From positions 1 through 22,459 of the forward strand of contig VSPE01000081.1 in assembly GCA_009775225.1 (NCBI GenBank): a stretch of DNA of 22,459 bases, read 5' to 3'. The stretch is from Muribaculaceae bacterium. GTDB taxonomy: Bacteria > Bacteroidota > Bacteroidia > Bacteroidales > Muribaculaceae. Shown one piece after another: positions 15,839 through 22,459 of the stretch. Position numbers and translations under genes: made by a program. Every line of letters begins with the position of its first letter. Positions within the stretch are counted from its first letter, which is position 1. The notes under the pieces were generated by a model. That model saw nothing but the letters and a program-made list of their open reading frames with translations. It made no database searches and was not told the DNA's origin.

Positions 15839-16899
15839 ATGTCAAAGAATAATACTACTGGTGCGACCCCGAAACTTTCTATAATTGTACCGGTATTTAG
15901 AGTGGAGAAGTTTCTAGCCAGGTGCGTGGATAGCATTTTGACTCAAACTTATCGGAATATAGAGGTAATACTTGTAGATGATGGTTCTCCTGATAATTGT
16001 CCTCGGATATGTGACGATTATTCCCGTGTAGATACGCGTGTTCGTGTGATACATAAACTAAACGGAGGCTTATGCTCGGCTCGTAATGCAGGTCTTGATG
16101 TTGCAAATGGTGATTATATTACATTTGTAGATTCTGATGACTGGATTGAGCCGGATGCATATCTCGGATTGATGAGTAAATGTATTGAATATCAGGCAGA
16201 TATAGTAGGGGGGGCTACCGTTATGTTCGTCCGTGGAAAACAGATAACAAAATACTTGAAGTCCAATTTGACAAGTCATGTCGTCTATTAAATTCTGAAG
16301 ACGCCCTGCATGAATTATATTTCGGAGGCCAAATGTTTATGCCTATGAGCATTATGGTTTGGAATAAAGTATATAAGAGAAGTCTGTTTGACAACTTGAG
16401 ATTTGCAGAAGGGTATATTCATGAAGATGTTCAGATTACGCCGATGCTTCTTAATCGAGCGAATAGAATTGTAGCATTCAATCATTTGGTATACAATTAT
16501 AACATTCATCTTGGAGAGGCTTCAACGTCTGGCATGAAGGCGAATGTTCTCAAGACTGATTCATCTGTAGTGATGACGCGAAGTGTATATGAGTATTTTA
16601 AGGAGAGCAAGTATGATAGGATTTCCACACATGTGGCAGGTCAGTATTTCAATGCACTCCTTAACGCATACTATATATCTTCGTGCAACTACAAGCGTAG
16701 CGCAGAGTGGCGTAATAAAATGCTTGAGTATAAAACTGCGATTTTAAGGCAGAAAAATATAATTAAAGCCGTTTACCCGGCTACCCCATATAGGGTTTAT
16801 TTTATCTCGCCGTTACTTTTCAGAATTTTGAAGAAGAGTACTATTGGATTCAAACAACTTAAATATAAGATTCATCGCTCGATAACTGGTAAAAATTGA
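15839..16899 (+). pseudogene. Glycosyltransferase family 2, frameshifted at a G7 tract
   Basis: The first part (15839-16291, 150 codons) has the complete nucleotide-binding core: IIVPVFRVEKFL, D47-D48-G-S, GGLCSARNAGL and D98-S-D-D-W. It then shifts into nonsense after the G7 run at 16208-16214 and stops. The second part continues in another frame, which is open through the run, across VQFDKSCRLLN and GGQMFMPMSIMVWNKVYKRSLF to 16899, including the FAEGYIHEDVQ acceptor block. A tract of 8 (or 5) G residues would restore one protein of about 353 residues, close to the 320-338 of its paralogues. As read, the C-terminal half is missing and the enzyme is probably off. Three readings are possible: a phase-variable switch, a fresh mutation, or a sequencing error. 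The downstream piece has its own ATG at 16333 but lacks the donor-binding domain. Confidence 0.85.
16208..16214 (+). repeat. G7 homopolymer tract at the frameshift
   Basis: Seven consecutive G residues sit exactly where the glycosyltransferase reading frame changes, in otherwise AT-rich coding sequence. Tract lengths of 5 or 8 give the full-length protein; 6 or 7 do not. Confidence 0.85.
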
Positions 16900-16900
16900 G

Positions 16901-17455
16901 ATGAACAGACTGAAGAAGTTGGTGCGGAAGATTATTTTTCGCCTGCGTTCAGACTTTACAACAGAGCAACTTGTTGAAATGGGGCTATGTGTTGGGAAAA
17001 ATTTTAAGAGAATGCACGGAACCATTCTCGACCCCTCGCATTGTTGGCTGATTTCAATAGGCGATAACGTCACAATGGCTCCACGAGTACACATATTGGC
17101 TCATGATGCAAGTACTTGCCATCATCTTGGATATGCTCGTATTGGGCGTGTGGATATTGGCGATAATGTGTTTATTGGAGCCGATACGGTAGTTCTGCCG
17201 GGGGTGTCAATTGGTAATAATTCTGTTGTTGGTGCAAATTCAACCGTAACAAAAGATATTCCTGCCAATGTGGTTGCGGCAGGAAATCCGGCCATGGTAA
17301 TATGTACTGTCGATGAATATGTGGCAAGGAATAAGGCACGAATGGAAAAAGGATATGTGTATGGTGAAGACTATACACTGCGAGGTAATATTACAGACGA
17401 AATGAAACATCAGCAGCGCAATGATTTAAAAAACGGTTGCGGCTTTGTAATTTAA
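16901..17455 (+). CDS. Hexapeptide-repeat acyltransferase (probable sugar O-acetyltransferase)
   Basis: This 184-residue left-handed beta-helix protein of the maltose/serine O-acetyltransferase type would move an acetyl group from acetyl-CoA to a sugar of the repeat unit. Hexapeptide repeats are clear in ISIGDNVTMAPRVHILAH, IGRVDIGDNVFIGADTVVL and VSIGNNSVVGANSTV. The probable catalytic His68 lies in the ILAHDAS segment. The typical end cap is DIPANVVAAGNPA. The start is one base after the stop of the broken glycosyltransferase, and the next gene starts 2 bases after its end. The sugar and position it modifies are not readable from the sequence; an N-acetyl role is possible but less likely. 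Confidence 0.85.
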   Translation: MNRLKKLVRKIIFRLRSDFTTEQLVEMGLCVGKNFKRMHGTILDPSHCWLISIGDNVTMAPRVHILAHDASTCHHLGYARIGRVDIGDNVFIGADTVVLPGVSIGNNSVVGANSTVTKDIPANVVAAGNPAMVICTVDEYVARNKARMEKGYVYGEDYTLRGNITDEMKHQQRNDLKNGCGFVI

Positions 17456-17457
17456 TA

Positions 17458-18192
17458 ATGATTCCTAAAATAATACATTATTGCTGGTTCGGTCGTAATC
17501 CATTGCCTGAATCAGCGCTCAAGTGTATCGCCTCATGGCGAAAGTTCTTTCCCGACTATGAAATTGTAGAATGGAATGAAGACAATTTCGATGTAAATGC
17601 TATACCGTATACGGCGCAGGCCTATGCCGCCAAGAAATATGCTTTTGTGAGCGACTATGCACGCCTGAAGATACTCTATGACCACGGCGGATTGTATTTC
17701 GATACGGATGTAGAGGTTATTAAGCCGTTTGATGATATTTTGGCGGGAGGAGCATTCATGGGGTGCGAGTTGACGGCAACGCAGGGATGTGCTGTCAATC
17801 CCGGTCTCGGACTGGGTGTTTCTGCAGGCTTGGGACTGTACAGAGCGTTGCTTGATAAATATGCAGCCCTATCGTTCATTCGTGAAGATGGAAGTCTAAA
17901 TCTCACAACAATAGTCAGCTACACTACCGATTTATTGTCATTATACGGGTTAAAGATAACCGATGAAATTCAGAGCGTAGCCGGAATAACAATATACCCA
18001 AAAGAGTATTTCAATCCCCTTAACGACAATACCGGCAGACTCGAAATCACTCCAAACACACATTCAATTCACTGGTATAGCAAGTCTTGGCTCGAAGTCA
18101 ACCCTTGGCGTATGAAATTATCGCGGTTGGCTCATCGCTACCTTGGCTACGGCATTTCCCGAACTATCCGTGAAATATTTAGAATAAAATGA
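17458..18192 (+). CDS. Glycosyltransferase family 32 (capsular polysaccharide type)
   Basis: This is a 244-residue GT32-type enzyme related to mannosyl and galactosyl transferases with a DxD motif. The start is placed at ATG 17458 because the protein then opens MIPKIIHYCWFGRNPLP, exactly where the family begins; an upstream ATG at 17437 would overlap the previous gene and add seven unrelated residues. The core signature is YAFVSDYARLKILYDHGG, then LYFDTDVEV with D82-T-D84 binding the metal and nucleotide. The C-terminal HSIHWYSKSW block is also typical. It adds one sugar to the repeat unit. It lies 2 bases after the acyltransferase gene and overlaps the next by ATGA. Confidence 0.9.
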   Translation: MIPKIIHYCWFGRNPLPESALKCIASWRKFFPDYEIVEWNEDNFDVNAIPYTAQAYAAKKYAFVSDYARLKILYDHGGLYFDTDVEVIKPFDDILAGGAFMGCELTATQGCAVNPGLGLGVSAGLGLYRALLDKYAALSFIREDGSLNLTTIVSYTTDLLSLYGLKITDEIQSVAGITIYPKEYFNPLNDNTGRLEITPNTHSIHWYSKSWLEVNPWRMKLSRLAHRYLGYGISRTIREIFRIK

Positions 18193-18986
18193 CTCCGCGA
18201 ATTTCCGTAATCATGGGCATTTATAATTGTGCCCCAACTCTTGCCGAGGCGCTGGACTCACTACTCGCTCAAACCTATCAGGATTTCAAAGTGATAATGT
18301 GCGACGACGGTTCAACGGATGCGACTGTAGAGGTTGCGCAATGCTATGTAGAGCGCTTTCCCGGCAAATTCATCCTTTTACGCAATCCCCGCAATATGGG
18401 GCTGAACTATACGCTGAATCATTGCCTTGAGTATGTCGATACTGAATATGTGGCTAGAATGGATGGCGATGATATTTCCATGCCTACTCGTTTTGAAAAG
18501 GAAATAGGTTTTCTTGACTCCAATCATGATGTCGCCATTGTCAGCACTCCGATGGTTTATTTTGATGAAACCGGCGATTTTCGTATTGGGTCTGGCGGTG
18601 ACAGATATCCTGCCGCGAAAGATTTTGTGAAAGGTACACCTTTTTGTCATGCTCCCTGTATGGTGCGGGCAGAGGCTTACAAGGCCGTTGGTGGATATAG
18701 TGTGAACCCTCGATTACTACGGGTTGAGGATTATCACTTATGGTTTAAGATGTATGCCAAGGGGTATAGGGGCTATGTTCTTCCTGAGCCGCTATACAAA
18801 ATGCGAGACGACCGGAACGCTGTCATCCGTCGTACTTGGCGCAATCGCATAAATGAATATCACGTACGTCGTGTGGGCTACGCTATGCTCTCTATCCCTT
18901 GGTATAAGCGTTTTTGGATGTTTCGTCCATTGGTAGTTGGCCTATTGCCTGTGTGCTTGTATCAGTATCTGCATAGAAAAAGATAA
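18189..18986 (+). CDS. Glycosyltransferase family 2
   Basis: This compact GT-A enzyme has 265 residues. It opens RISVIMGIYNCAPTLAEAL with nucleotide-binding D39-D40-G-S-T-D and the metal motif D92-G-D-D in RMDGDDISMPTRF. The RVEDYHLWFKMYAKG block (near residue 180) is the catalytic-base region. It resembles the enzyme at 10018 in the RMD-DDIS-P-R pattern, so the two likely belong to one branch. It overlaps the GT32 gene by 4 bases, and the GT4 gene starts 5 bases after its end. Donor and acceptor are unknown. Confidence 0.9.
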   Translation: MTPRISVIMGIYNCAPTLAEALDSLLAQTYQDFKVIMCDDGSTDATVEVAQCYVERFPGKFILLRNPRNMGLNYTLNHCLEYVDTEYVARMDGDDISMPTRFEKEIGFLDSNHDVAIVSTPMVYFDETGDFRIGSGGDRYPAAKDFVKGTPFCHAPCMVRAEAYKAVGGYSVNPRLLRVEDYHLWFKMYAKGYRGYVLPEPLYKMRDDRNAVIRRTWRNRINEYHVRRVGYAMLSIPWYKRFWMFRPLVVGLLPVCLYQYLHRKR

Positions 18987-18991
18987 ACTAA

Positions 18992-20155
18992 ATGGAGAAG
19001 ATGAAAGCACTTCATGTATTTACAATAATAAATACGCCCAAGTCTTTTTTTGACGGACAGTTCCGTTATTTGGCAGAAAAGGGCCATTCAATCCATGTCG
19101 TGAGTGATTCTCCTGAGGATTTGGATTTTTCGAGAAAAAATACCATAACGTATCATCAAATACCGATTGCCAGAAAAATTTCTCCTTTTAGCGACTTGTC
19201 TTCAATAGCGCGACTCGTAGCTCTTATTAATAAAGAAAAATTTGACATTGTTGTCGGTCACACTCCTAAAGGGGCAATGGTTGCCATGATTGCAGCGAAG
19301 CTTGCCGGAGTCAAGTCCAGAATATATTACCGTCATGGTTTGATATATACTACTGCAATCGGGGCAATGCGGTGGCTGTTGAAAACTGTGGAGCAGTGCA
19401 CTGCGGCATTGGCGACTAATATAATCAATGTCAGTCCGTCGCTCAGTAAGCTTGCGGTTAAAGACCGGTTAAACAGCCCTGAAAAACAGAGGGTGATTGG
19501 CGCCGGTACTTGTGGTGGCATAGACACCGAAAATATATTCAATCCTGCGTTAATAAACACTGCGGAAAAATCTGCTTTGAAATCATTATTAGGAATTTCC
19601 GAAGATGATTTCATAGTAGGTTTTTGTGGCCGAATATGCAAAGATAAAGGAATTAGAGAGCTTATCGACGGCTTTAGACTGTTTAAGCGGCATAATGCTG
19701 CCGCGAAGCTGTTGCTGGTAGGCGCGTTTGATACCCGCGATATTCTTCCGGCGGATTATAAGAAAGAAATACTTGGCGCTGATGATATAATATCTACCGG
19801 GCGCATCGTAAAGTCGCAATTGCCACTATACTACTCGCTTATGGATGTTTTCGTATTTCCGTCCTATCGCGAAGGTTTCGGAATGAGTGTTATCGAGGCA
19901 TCTGCAATGATGGTTCCTGTCCTTGTGTCGCGTTCGCATGGTTGTATTGACTCTATCCGTGAACATCAAACAGGAGAATATATAGATATATCTGCCGAGG
20001 GTGTTTGCTCTGGACTTCTGAAAATGACTAAATCTGACATCCGTAAAAGCGTGGGACGTGAAGGCCGTAGATTTGTCGTAGAGAACTTCGATTTTAAAGT
20101 CATGTGGCCGGCAGTAGCGCGGTTTTACCGGGATATTCACCATAAAATATTGTAA
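18992..20155 (+). CDS. Glycosyltransferase family 4
   Basis: This retaining GT-B glycosyltransferase has 387 residues. The N-terminal acceptor domain includes FFDGQFRYLAEKGHSIHVVS and VVGHTPKGAMVAMIAAKLAG. The donor domain begins near residue 205 with DDFIVGFCGRICKDKGI and holds the EX7E motif as Glu294 and Glu302 in REGFGMSVIEA. PglA-like enzymes that add the second sugar onto undecaprenyl-diphosphate-bacillosamine belong to this family. Its place close to the initiating transferase fits such an early step, which is inference. The start could also be Met4 (19001); the first ATG is kept because it lies 5 bases after the previous stop. Confidence 0.9.
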   Translation: MEKMKALHVFTIINTPKSFFDGQFRYLAEKGHSIHVVSDSPEDLDFSRKNTITYHQIPIARKISPFSDLSSIARLVALINKEKFDIVVGHTPKGAMVAMIAAKLAGVKSRIYYRHGLIYTTAIGAMRWLLKTVEQCTAALATNIINVSPSLSKLAVKDRLNSPEKQRVIGAGTCGGIDTENIFNPALINTAEKSALKSLLGISEDDFIVGFCGRICKDKGIRELIDGFRLFKRHNAAAKLLLVGAFDTRDILPADYKKEILGADDIISTGRIVKSQLPLYYSLMDVFVFPSYREGFGMSVIEASAMMVPVLVSRSHGCIDSIREHQTGEYIDISAEGVCSGLLKMTKSDIRKSVGREGRRFVVENFDFKVMWPAVARFYRDIHHKIL

Positions 20156-20157
20156 TT

Positions 20158-20976
20158 ATGGTATCAGAGATTAAGATGAAATATGGAAATTATAGGCATG
20201 CCCTTATTTGGGAAGGCGCCATACATGAAGAACCCGAACTCTCGGAGTTGGAAGCAATGACATTGATAGACAACAGCTCTTCGTGGATGCTTCGCAATTT
20301 ATATAATTTCGATTGCCCTGAAGAAACTAATTTTTGGTACATTATTAAAGATAGCTATTCCGAAGCCGATTATAGCAAAAAGGTTAGGAAGTATATAGAG
20401 AAGGCAAATACAAAATTCGAAATTCGTCGCATCTCTCGTAATCGCATGATTAAACAAGGTTTTGATGTTTATGAAAAAGCTCATAGACATTATAAAGTCA
20501 ATGACGGATTTCAGATGAATAAAACCGGGTTTCTCGAAGAGCTTAGCAGTATGAGTGATAGTGAGTATGAATTTTGGGGCTGTATCGACCGGGATACAGG
20601 CATACTTCAAGCATACTCTATATGTCATGTGCACGACGGGATGTGTTGGTTTAAGTACTCTCGCGTTAATCCGGAATTCTTGCCGAAGTTTTATCCAATG
20701 TATGGATTGTATGATGCTCGTAACAAATATTATATAGCGGAACAAAAATTAAAGTATGTTCTGACTTCGGCAAGAAGTGTCACTGCACATAGTGAAATAC
20801 AATCATTCTTAATAGAAAAATTTGGGTTCAGGAAAGCATATTGCAATTTGAAAATATACTATAAGCCGTGGCTCAGGTTATTGATAAATATGGCTTTCCC
20901 TTTTAGAAAATATATGCCAATCAGTCCAATAAAAAATCTTTTGGCATTCGAGGCTTTAAATAGGGGTCTCAATTAA
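20158..20976 (+). CDS. Unassigned protein, possible GNAT-fold acyltransferase
   Basis: I do not recognise a named family for this 272-residue protein. It is soluble, rich in aromatic and charged residues, and has no signal peptide. The second half suggests a GNAT or FemAB-like acyltransferase fold: EFWGCIDRDTGILQAYSICH as the central strands, VLTSARSVTAHSEIQSFL as the cofactor-side helix, and KFGFRKAYCNLKIYYKP as a closing GFR motif typical of GNAT C-termini. It starts 2 bases after the GT4 gene and ends 12 bases before the initiating transferase gene, so it is part of the operon. It could N- or O-acylate a sugar, perhaps the amino group made by the aminotransferase at the window end. Function is inference from fold hints and place. 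Confidence 0.55.
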   Translation: MVSEIKMKYGNYRHALIWEGAIHEEPELSELEAMTLIDNSSSWMLRNLYNFDCPEETNFWYIIKDSYSEADYSKKVRKYIEKANTKFEIRRISRNRMIKQGFDVYEKAHRHYKVNDGFQMNKTGFLEELSSMSDSEYEFWGCIDRDTGILQAYSICHVHDGMCWFKYSRVNPEFLPKFYPMYGLYDARNKYYIAEQKLKYVLTSARSVTAHSEIQSFLIEKFGFRKAYCNLKIYYKPWLRLLINMAFPFRKYMPISPIKNLLAFEALNRGLN

Positions 20977-20988
20977 ATCATCAGAGCA

Positions 20989-21600
20989 ATGACACTTAAA
21001 TACATCTTTGACAGGCTCATGGCGTTTTTCGGCCTGTTGGCGTTGTGGCCGGTACTGCTCGTTGTGGCCATCCTTATCAAAGTAAAGATGCCCGGAGGCC
21101 CTGTGATTTTCAAGCAGAAGCGTGTGGGACGCAACGGACGTCTGTTCACCATGTACAAGTTCCGCAGCATGACCGTAGGCCATGGCGGTTCGTCGGTATC
21201 GGTCGCCGGAGAGAGCCGGATAACGCCGCTTGGGGCAAAACTGCGCCATTATAAGCTCGATGAGCTGCCCGAACTGTGGAATGTGCTCATCGGCGACATG
21301 AGTTTTGTCGGGCCAAGACCCGATGTTCCGGGCTATGCCGACCGGCTGACCAGTAACGACAGAAGAGTACTTGAATTACGCCCCGGTATTACCGGGCCGG
21401 CATCACTGAAGTATCGCGATGAAGAGGCGTTACTCGCCGGGCAGAAGGACCCTCAACGGTTCAATGATGAAGTGATATTTCCTGACAAAGTAAAAATCAA
21501 TCTGTATTATCTCAACCATTATTCTTTTATTAAAGACATTCAGATGATATTCTGTACCGTCCTTGGTCGGAATATGAAATATAACAACGAAATAATCTGA
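20989..21600 (+). CDS. Initiating phosphoglycosyl transferase (PglC/WcfS-like)
   Basis: This 203-residue monotopic phosphoglycosyl transferase of the bacterial sugar transferase family would move a sugar 1-phosphate from UDP-sugar to undecaprenyl phosphate, the first committed step of the repeat unit. A single N-terminal hydrophobic hairpin (about residues 8-33, LMAFFGLLALWPVLLVVAI) anchors it at the inner membrane. FKQKRVGRNG and YKFRSM follow. The catalytic Asp-Glu pair is D91-E92 in KLDELPELWN, followed by GDMSFVGPRP. It is the small PglC form without the membrane domain of WcaJ or WbaP. Next to an aminotransferase it recalls pglC and pglE of Campylobacter and wcfS with wcfR of Bacteroides fragilis, so a diamino- or amino-deoxysugar is the likely substrate. 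Base composition is clearly GC-richer than the genes before it. Confidence 0.93.
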   Translation: MTLKYIFDRLMAFFGLLALWPVLLVVAILIKVKMPGGPVIFKQKRVGRNGRLFTMYKFRSMTVGHGGSSVSVAGESRITPLGAKLRHYKLDELPELWNVLIGDMSFVGPRPDVPGYADRLTSNDRRVLELRPGITGPASLKYRDEEALLAGQKDPQRFNDEVIFPDKVKINLYYLNHYSFIKDIQMIFCTVLGRNMKYNNEII

Positions 21601-21605
21601 CAGTT

Positions 21606-22459
21606 ATGGAAAGAATCTTACTCTGCCTTGCGCACATGTCGGGGCGTGAAATGGATTATATAAAGGAGGCCTTCGACCAGAACTGGGTGGTGCCCCTGGG
21701 CCCGAATGTCAACGGGTTCGAAAAAGACCTTGAAGAGTTTGTGAACCGACGCCAGGACGCAGAACCGCTGGACAACAAAGTCGTGGCACTGTCGGCCGGC
21801 ACCGCCGCCGTGCATCTGGCGCTGATAGCCTGCGGAGTCGGCCCCGGCGACGAAGTAATGGTGCAGTCGTTCACCTTCTGCGCGTCGAGCCACCCCGTCA
21901 CCTATCTCGGAGCCACCCCGGTGTTCGTCGATTCCGAAAAAGACTCATGGAACATCGACCCCGACCTGCTCGAAGAGGCAATCAAAGACCGCATCGCAAA
22001 GACCGGGCGTACGCCCAAGGCAATCATCCCCGTAGCCCTCTACGGCATGCCTTACCAAATCGACCGTATCATGGAAATTGCCGACCGCTACGGCATCCCC
22101 GTCATCGAAGACGCCGCCGAAGGCTTCGGCTCCCGATACCGCGGCCAGGTGCTGGGCACATTCGGCCGCTACGGCGTTCTGTCGTTCAACGGCAACAAGA
22201 TGATAACCACCTCAGGCGGCGGAGCGCTCATCTGCCCGGACGCCGATGCCGCCCGCGAAATACTGTGGTATGCCACCCAGGCCCGCGAGAGCTACCCATA
22301 CTACCAGCACGAGGCAATAGGCTACAACTACCGCATGAGCAACATCTGCGCGGGCATAGGCCGCGGGCAGATGACCGTCGCCGACGAGCACATCGCCCAC
22401 CACCGCCACGTACAGGCACTCTACGAGGAGCTGCTCAAGGATGTTGACGGCATCACCAT
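21606..22459 (+). CDS. DegT/DnrJ/EryC1/StrS sugar aminotransferase, cut by the window end
   Basis: This PLP-dependent aminotransferase of the sugar 4-amino (PglE/WecE/WcfR) type is open from ATG 21606 to the last base, giving 284 codons of an expected 370-410. ILLCLAHMSGREMDYIKEAF starts the protein. The cofactor region shows VALSAGTAAVHLALIACG, the Asp of IEDAAEGFGS and the Schiff-base Lys198 in SFNGNKMITTSGGGAL. It would convert a UDP-4-keto-6-deoxysugar to the 4-amino form using glutamate. It begins 5 bases after the initiating transferase gene, which would use the product. The dehydratase that makes the keto-sugar is not in the window. GC content is high, so long false open frames occur on both strands inside it. 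Confidence 0.93.
   Translation, partial: MERILLCLAHMSGREMDYIKEAFDQNWVVPLGPNVNGFEKDLEEFVNRRQDAEPLDNKVVALSAGTAAVHLALIACGVGPGDEVMVQSFTFCASSHPVTYLGATPVFVDSEKDSWNIDPDLLEEAIKDRIAKTGRTPKAIIPVALYGMPYQIDRIMEIADRYGIPVIEDAAEGFGSRYRGQVLGTFGRYGVLSFNGNKMITTSGGGALICPDADAAREILWYATQARESYPYYQHEAIGYNYRMSNICAGIGRGQMTVADEHIAHHRHVQALYEELLKDVDGIT

Noticed and set aside
17437..17457. Upstream ATG for the GT32 gene.
   Set aside because: It adds seven residues unlike the family and overlaps the acyltransferase gene; MIPKIIHYCW at 17458 is the natural start.
21947..22447. Plus-strand open frame of 166 codons rich in Arg, Pro and His.
   Set aside because: It is a shadow of the GC-rich aminotransferase gene in another frame.
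1..22459. CRISPR arrays, rRNA genes, replication origins and intact mobile elements.
   Set aside because: None was seen: no regularly spaced repeats, no rRNA-like sequence and no intact transposase or active recombinase.

Overview
The window looks like a chromosomal segment of a gut Bacteroidales bacterium. Muribaculaceae or Bacteroidaceae would fit; I cannot place it more precisely. The support is indirect: Bacteroidetes-type promoters (TTTG, about 19 bases, then TAnnTTTG), a GH32 enzyme with the extra N-terminal domain typical of Bacteroides fructanases next to a FucP-like sugar importer and a PfkB fructokinase, a relic of an ISAon1-type insertion sequence, and a capsule-type locus opened by a NusG-like (UpxY-like) protein.

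Region 1 (1-4107) is the end of a fructan-use operon: a secreted GH32 fructanase, an MFS fructose importer and a fructokinase, separated by 3-4 bases. Region 2 (4108-5378) is a boundary zone with a tRNA-Ser(GCT) under its own promoter, a strong intrinsic terminator, a decayed ISAon1-like element on the minus strand, and AT-rich sequence without recognisable genes.

Region 3 (5379-22459, running off the end) is a surface or capsular polysaccharide locus, all on the plus strand and mostly joined by ATGA-type overlaps. It starts with a promoter, a leader of about 200 bases rich in hairpins, and an unusual 458-residue protein. The front of that protein resembles a tyrosine recombinase that has lost its catalytic residues, and its back is a NusG-like NGN plus KOW antiterminator. 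Behind it come a Wzy-type polymerase, a Wzx flippase, five GT2 glycosyltransferases (one broken by a frameshift at a G7 tract makes six), a GT32 and a GT4 glycosyltransferase, a hexapeptide acyltransferase, and a phosphoglycerol module (TagD-like cytidylyltransferase, TagF-like transferase, DUF1919 protein). A GNAT-like protein of unknown role follows, then the initiating phosphoglycosyl transferase and a sugar aminotransferase cut by the window end.

Together these genes would build an oligosaccharide on undecaprenyl phosphate, starting with an amino-deoxysugar made by the last two genes, decorate it with glycerol phosphate and probably acyl groups, flip it with Wzx and polymerise it with Wzy. 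The fusion protein is the likely cis-acting antiterminator for this operon of more than 17 kb. Base composition changes sharply: the glycosyltransferase cassette is AT-rich, while the last two genes and the fructan operon are GC-richer, as expected for an exchanged cassette in a fixed frame.

The observations most worth checking are the recombinase-NusG fusion, a 38-bp perfect palindrome interlocked with a second inverted repeat inside a glycosyltransferase gene, and the G7 frameshift that could be a phase-variation switch.
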